Assembly (NCBI GenBank): GCA_002453315.1
Contig: DKGO01000205.1
Location: 1 to 53,809, forward strand
Length of the DNA stretch: 53,809 nt
Reading direction: 5' to 3'
Source of the DNA: Caryophanales bacterium UBA6768
Lineage (GTDB): Bacteria > Bacillota > Bacilli > Bacillales_D > Amphibacillaceae
A program made the translations under genes and the position numbers. The notes below the pieces were generated by a model. The model was not told where the DNA came from and did no database searches. It was given only the letters and a program-made list of their open reading frames with translations. Shown here one piece after another: positions 50,993-53,809 of this stretch. Each line of letters begins with the position of its first letter. Within the stretch, counting starts at the first letter, position 1.

Positions 50993-51909
50993 ACAAATTC
51001 AGAGGTATAGGGATATTATTTGCATCCTTTTTTATCAATCAATCGTTGTTAGTAGATACAAACTCTGTTAAAGTTTTTATCGCAATAAAATTACTGCCTT
51101 TTCCCAAATTAAAGGTAGAGGGCTTTTGATATTCCGTTTTTCAACTAAAGTATAGCCCATCCAATTAAATACTATTTAATCCAGCAGGCTATGAAAAATT
51201 CTAATCTCATCCTAAATCAAAAAATAGGAGAGTCCCCCTTTACGTTTAAGACTACTGTCGGCTATGTTAATCTTAAAATAAACTACTATCACGTCTTAAA
51301 AAATGAACCACAACATCCCTCCCTAAAGACAATTCAGGTGAATATGAGAAATGTTTATATTGGAAGAAAAAGTTCATACACATCCTAAACATAAAATGAT
51401 ACTCTAGATCTATGTTACAAACTGTGTACGAAATTTTAACATCTATTATCAATCTAATACATGTGCTCAATAAATTGGTAAAGCTTGTTTAGGAGATAAT
51501 ATAATCCATCCTTAACAGGCTGAAAATAGATATTATAAATATATACTTTTGGAACGGGTTCTTAATTTGTAATATACTAATAAAATTAATACAAATGGTA
51601 TTCCGTGTGAATAATTTTTTCAGTAAGGTTATTTGACAAAAGAACAATTATAACATTTTAAAAGTCTTTTATGTAATATGCCCAGTCGGTCTGATGGATA
51701 AAAGTCTATAAAATAGGCAGGGTGTCTCATATCATGTGTATCATGATTCCAAGTTTGTTAGTTAGTCAGTTTCTCCAAAGTGGATACTAGGTATGTAAAC
51801 ACGAATAAATCCATACAAATGAATTTATTTAAAAAAACAAAACAAAGGAATATTTTGTGTAATTAAATGAAAATGATCAGATCAAATTAAAAAAAGGTAA
51901 ATTTAATAT

Positions 51910-51939
51910 TTGACTTGTTACAGACTAGAATGATAGAAT
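51910..51939 (+). promoter_or_regulatory. Promoter of the amidohydrolase operon
   Basis: TTGACT (51910-51915), 18 bp, TAGAAT (51934-51939). The start point is expected near 51946, directly before the palindromic operator. The leader to the first ATG is about 110 nt. Confidence 0.65.
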
Positions 51940-51950
51940 AATGAATAATC

Positions 51951-51962
51951 GAAACGCGTTTC
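51951..51962. promoter_or_regulatory. LacI-family-like operator
   Basis: GAAACGCGTTTC is a perfect 12-bp palindrome with the central CG typical of LacI/CcpA-family sites, at about +5 to +16 of the promoter, where binding would block transcription. Confidence 0.6.
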
Positions 51963-51969
51963 AAATTTA

Positions 51970-51983
51970 TGTAAGCACTTACT
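51970..51983. promoter_or_regulatory. Second cre-like element
   Basis: TGTAAGCACTTACT resembles a degenerate cre (CcpA) site, 7 bp after the first palindrome. It may be a weaker second operator. Confidence 0.4.
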
Positions 51984-52055
51984 TGTTGATAGATAATGAC
52001 TGATTGAAATAAAAGGATGCTTCATTGAACAATTTTTAGAAAGGAAGGTCGAGAA

Positions 52056-52757
52056 ATGGTACATGTCTGGGAAGATGCATTAACAGAGGTTGATAAACTC
52101 GTGATAGATAAAGGAGGATATGGTCAAAAAAGAGGGTTTGGAAAAAATCCGGCCTTTGTGATTATTGATGCACAACACAATTACGTAGGTGCAAATAAGC
52201 CAATAGAAGATCAATTGGATGAGTGGCCAAGTGGTGGTGGAACGGATGCGTGGAAAGCAATTGATATCATTAAAAAGTTAAAAAAATTGGCTGATCAAAA
52301 AAACATACCGGTCATCTATACGAGAAACGTTCAGAAAAAAACAACTAACTTTGATTCATTTGCGGTAAAAGCAAAAAGAGATAATACAAAATATGTCGAT
52401 GGGAATCCGGCAACTGATATTGTTAAGGAATTAAAACCGAATGAAACGGATTTAGTAGTTGATAAGAGTAATGCTAGTGCCTTTTTTGGAACCCCTTTCA
52501 TTAGCTATTTAATTAAGATGGGTGTTGACACTTTAATCATTGTGGGTGGCTCTACTAGTGGTTGCGTGAGGGCGACAGCGGTAGATGCTGTCTCTAGAAA
52601 TTTCAATGTCGCAGTAATAGAAGATTGCACGTACGACAGAATTCAATTGTCCCATAAAGCTGGGTTGCTAGATTTATGGATGAAATATTGTGATGTCATA
52701 CATTCATCAGATGTAGAGGAATATTTTTCAAATACAGATTTTACGACTTCTAAATGA
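52056..52757 (+). CDS. isochorismatase-family cysteine amidohydrolase (N-carbamoyl amidase-like)
   Basis: A 233-residue cysteine hydrolase with the catalytic triad Asp38 (FVIIDAQHN), Lys137 (DLVVDKSNASAF) and Cys170 (GGSTSGCVRAT). The cis-peptide GGSTS before the cysteine is typical. Relatives include N-carbamoylsarcosine amidase and maleamate or ureidoacrylate amidases. With a hydantoinase-like gene 10 bp downstream, cleavage of an N-carbamoyl compound to an amine, CO2 and ammonia is the best guess; true isochorismate lyase activity is unlikely. ATG 52056 follows AAAGGAAGG. It is controlled by the promoter and palindromes just upstream. Confidence 0.85.
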   Translation: MVHVWEDALTEVDKLVIDKGGYGQKRGFGKNPAFVIIDAQHNYVGANKPIEDQLDEWPSGGGTDAWKAIDIIKKLKKLADQKNIPVIYTRNVQKKTTNFDSFAVKAKRDNTKYVDGNPATDIVKELKPNETDLVVDKSNASAFFGTPFISYLIKMGVDTLIIVGGSTSGCVRATAVDAVSRNFNVAVIEDCTYDRIQLSHKAGLLDLWMKYCDVIHSSDVEEYFSNTDFTTSK

Positions 52758-52767
52758 AAGGATGTTA

Positions 52768-53809
52768 ATGGTGAAAATTGATTTATTAATTAAAAATGGT
52801 GATGTCGTATTTCCCGGAAGTGGCATTCAAAAGGTAAATATAGGAGTAAATCATGGTAAAATTGTAGGAATTTATGATGCAAACAAAGAGGTAGAAGCCA
52901 CTGATGTGATAGATGCAAACGGACTTCATGTTATGCCAGGGGTCATTGATGCACATCAACATCTTGGAATCTATAATTCTTTAGAAGATGATTTTTTGGA
53001 CACAAAACAACATGCAGTTGGTGGTATTACAACCATTGTGAATTATGACCGTCAACCTGTTAGTTACTTAGACTTTTTTCCCAAAGTAAAAGAAATTGGA
53101 GAAAAAAATAGTTATATCGATTTTTCTTACAGTTTTGGAATTTTAACGGAACAACACATTGACGAATTAGAAGAGGTAGTTGAAAAATTTGGATTAACTT
53201 CCTTTAAGTTTTTCCGTAATTATGAACGGCAATTAAATGACAAATTTAAAATTGATAATGGAATTAATCTCTCATCTATGGATTTAATGCGATTATTGAC
53301 AAAACTCAAGGAAATATCTCCTAAGTTATTGTTAGGTGTCCATTGTGAAAATATGGATATTAACCGCTATCTAACTGAAGAATTAAAGCAGGAAGAAGTG
53401 CCAAACACTTTAGCTACATGGTCGAAAACGAGCCCTGGATATGCAGAAGCTGAATCTCTATTAAGTACATTATATTTAAATCACATTGTTGGTGGGAATG
53501 TCTTTTGTGTTCACTTAACATCAGGTGCAAGTGTAGATGTATTGGATAAAGTACCTTGGTTATTAGAAAAAGGGGCAAAAATTGAAACTTGTCCACACTA
53601 TTTAGTGTTAACTGAGGAATCAAAAACACAATTAAATGCAAAAGTGGGTCCACCTATACATACAAAAACGGACCAAGATCGTTTATGGGAAGGGATTGAA
53701 AAGGGACTTATTAACGCAATTGGTACAGACCATGTCCCCAATGATACAAGCGTTAAATATGGTGCGGGGGAAGATGTTTGGAATGCTAAATTTGGTTTCC
53801 CTGGAGCGG
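52768..53809 (+). CDS. hydantoinase/dihydropyrimidinase-like amidohydrolase, 3' end outside the window
   Basis: The frame is open from ATG 52768 to the last base (347 codons visible). It is a cyclic-amidase TIM-barrel enzyme with a binuclear metal site: DAHQH (Asp61, His63, His65), a candidate carboxylated lysine Lys147 (SFKFFRNY), His192 (GVHCEN), His249 (VHLTSG), His277 (CPHYL) and Asp321 (GTDHVP). An N-terminal beta-sandwich part (about 1-55) precedes the barrel. It would open a cyclic ureide (hydantoin, dihydropyrimidine or allantoin-type) to a carbamoyl acid that the upstream amidase could hydrolyse. ATG 52762 and GTG 52771 are alternative starts; AAAGG best fits 52768. Confidence 0.85.
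   Translation, partial: MVKIDLLIKNGDVVFPGSGIQKVNIGVNHGKIVGIYDANKEVEATDVIDANGLHVMPGVIDAHQHLGIYNSLEDDFLDTKQHAVGGITTIVNYDRQPVSYLDFFPKVKEIGEKNSYIDFSYSFGILTEQHIDELEEVVEKFGLTSFKFFRNYERQLNDKFKIDNGINLSSMDLMRLLTKLKEISPKLLLGVHCENMDINRYLTEELKQEEVPNTLATWSKTSPGYAEAESLLSTLYLNHIVGGNVFCVHLTSGASVDVLDKVPWLLEKGAKIETCPHYLVLTEESKTQLNAKVGPPIHTKTDQDRLWEGIEKGLINAIGTDHVPNDTSVKYGAGEDVWNAKFGFPGA

Larger units (their letters stand above)
50470..51909. other. Gene-poor 1.4-kb region right of the element
   Basis: No credible coding region. It contains a near-palindrome CTCACAATTTGTGAG (50496-50510), an isolated terminator (50794-50832) and a degenerate tandem array (50892-50992). A long AT-rich part carries only short spurious open frames (for example 51191-51388). 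The terminator with no gene ahead of it suggests decayed host sequence once downstream of rpsI. Confidence 0.5.

Noticed and set aside
51191..51388. 65-codon open frame in the gene-poor region
   Set aside because: No ribosome binding site, low-complexity AT-rich composition, no family resemblance, and overlapping open frame on the other strand; treated as chance.

Overview
The window looks like a low-GC Firmicute chromosome, almost certainly a spore-forming member of the Bacillaceae. The gene order yacL-gltX-cysE-cysS-mrnC-rlmB-yacP-sigH-rpmG-secE-nusG-rplKAJL-rsmC-like-rpoBC-rpl7Ae-rpsLG-fusA-tuf, followed by the S10/spc/alpha ribosomal cluster, ecfA1A2T, truA, rplM and rpsI, is that of Bacillus subtilis. 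sigH and a zinc-type S14 fit this, as do strong AGGAGG ribosome binding sites and frequent TTG/GTG starts. The genus cannot be fixed from the sequence alone; an Oceanobacillus/Virgibacillus-like relative is a guess.

Region 1 (1-7.3 kb): tail of yacL, glutamyl-tRNA synthetase, a T-box leader controlling cysE-cysS, two RNases and an rRNA methyltransferase, SigH, L33 and SecE. Region 2 (7.4-24.2 kb): nusG, the L11/L1 and L10/L12 genes with an L10-type leader, a small methyltransferase, rpoB and rpoC, then S12, S7, EF-G and EF-Tu. Region 3 (24.2-39.1 kb): the S10-spc-alpha superoperon from rpsJ to rplQ, including secY, adk, infA and rpoA. Region 4 (39.1-43.9 kb): energy-coupling ATPases and EcfT of the shared vitamin transporter, truA, rplM and rpsI. 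Two gene pairs or genes usual at this locus are absent: ispD-ispF between yacL and gltX, and map between adk and the KOW-protein gene.

Region 5 (about 43.9-50.5 kb) is accessory. A 6.6 kb integrative element sits at the 3' end of rpsI, bounded by a 16-bp near-perfect direct repeat (TTCTCAAAACGTTAAT / TTCTCAAAACATTAAT). It carries a frameshifted tyrosine integrase, a divergent XRE-type regulator, an MmeI-like single-chain restriction-modification enzyme, a two-TM protein with a beta-rich domain, and a helical protein with a possible HEPN-type end. The layout is that of a small mobile defence island; its last two genes are the best candidates for something undescribed.

Region 6 (50.5-53.8 kb): a 1.6 kb gene-poor stretch with degenerate repeats and a terminator, then a promoter with a perfect LacI-family-like operator ahead of a cysteine amidohydrolase and a hydantoinase/dihydropyrimidinase-like amidohydrolase that runs off the end. 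These two probably hydrolyse a cyclic ureide and its N-carbamoyl product.
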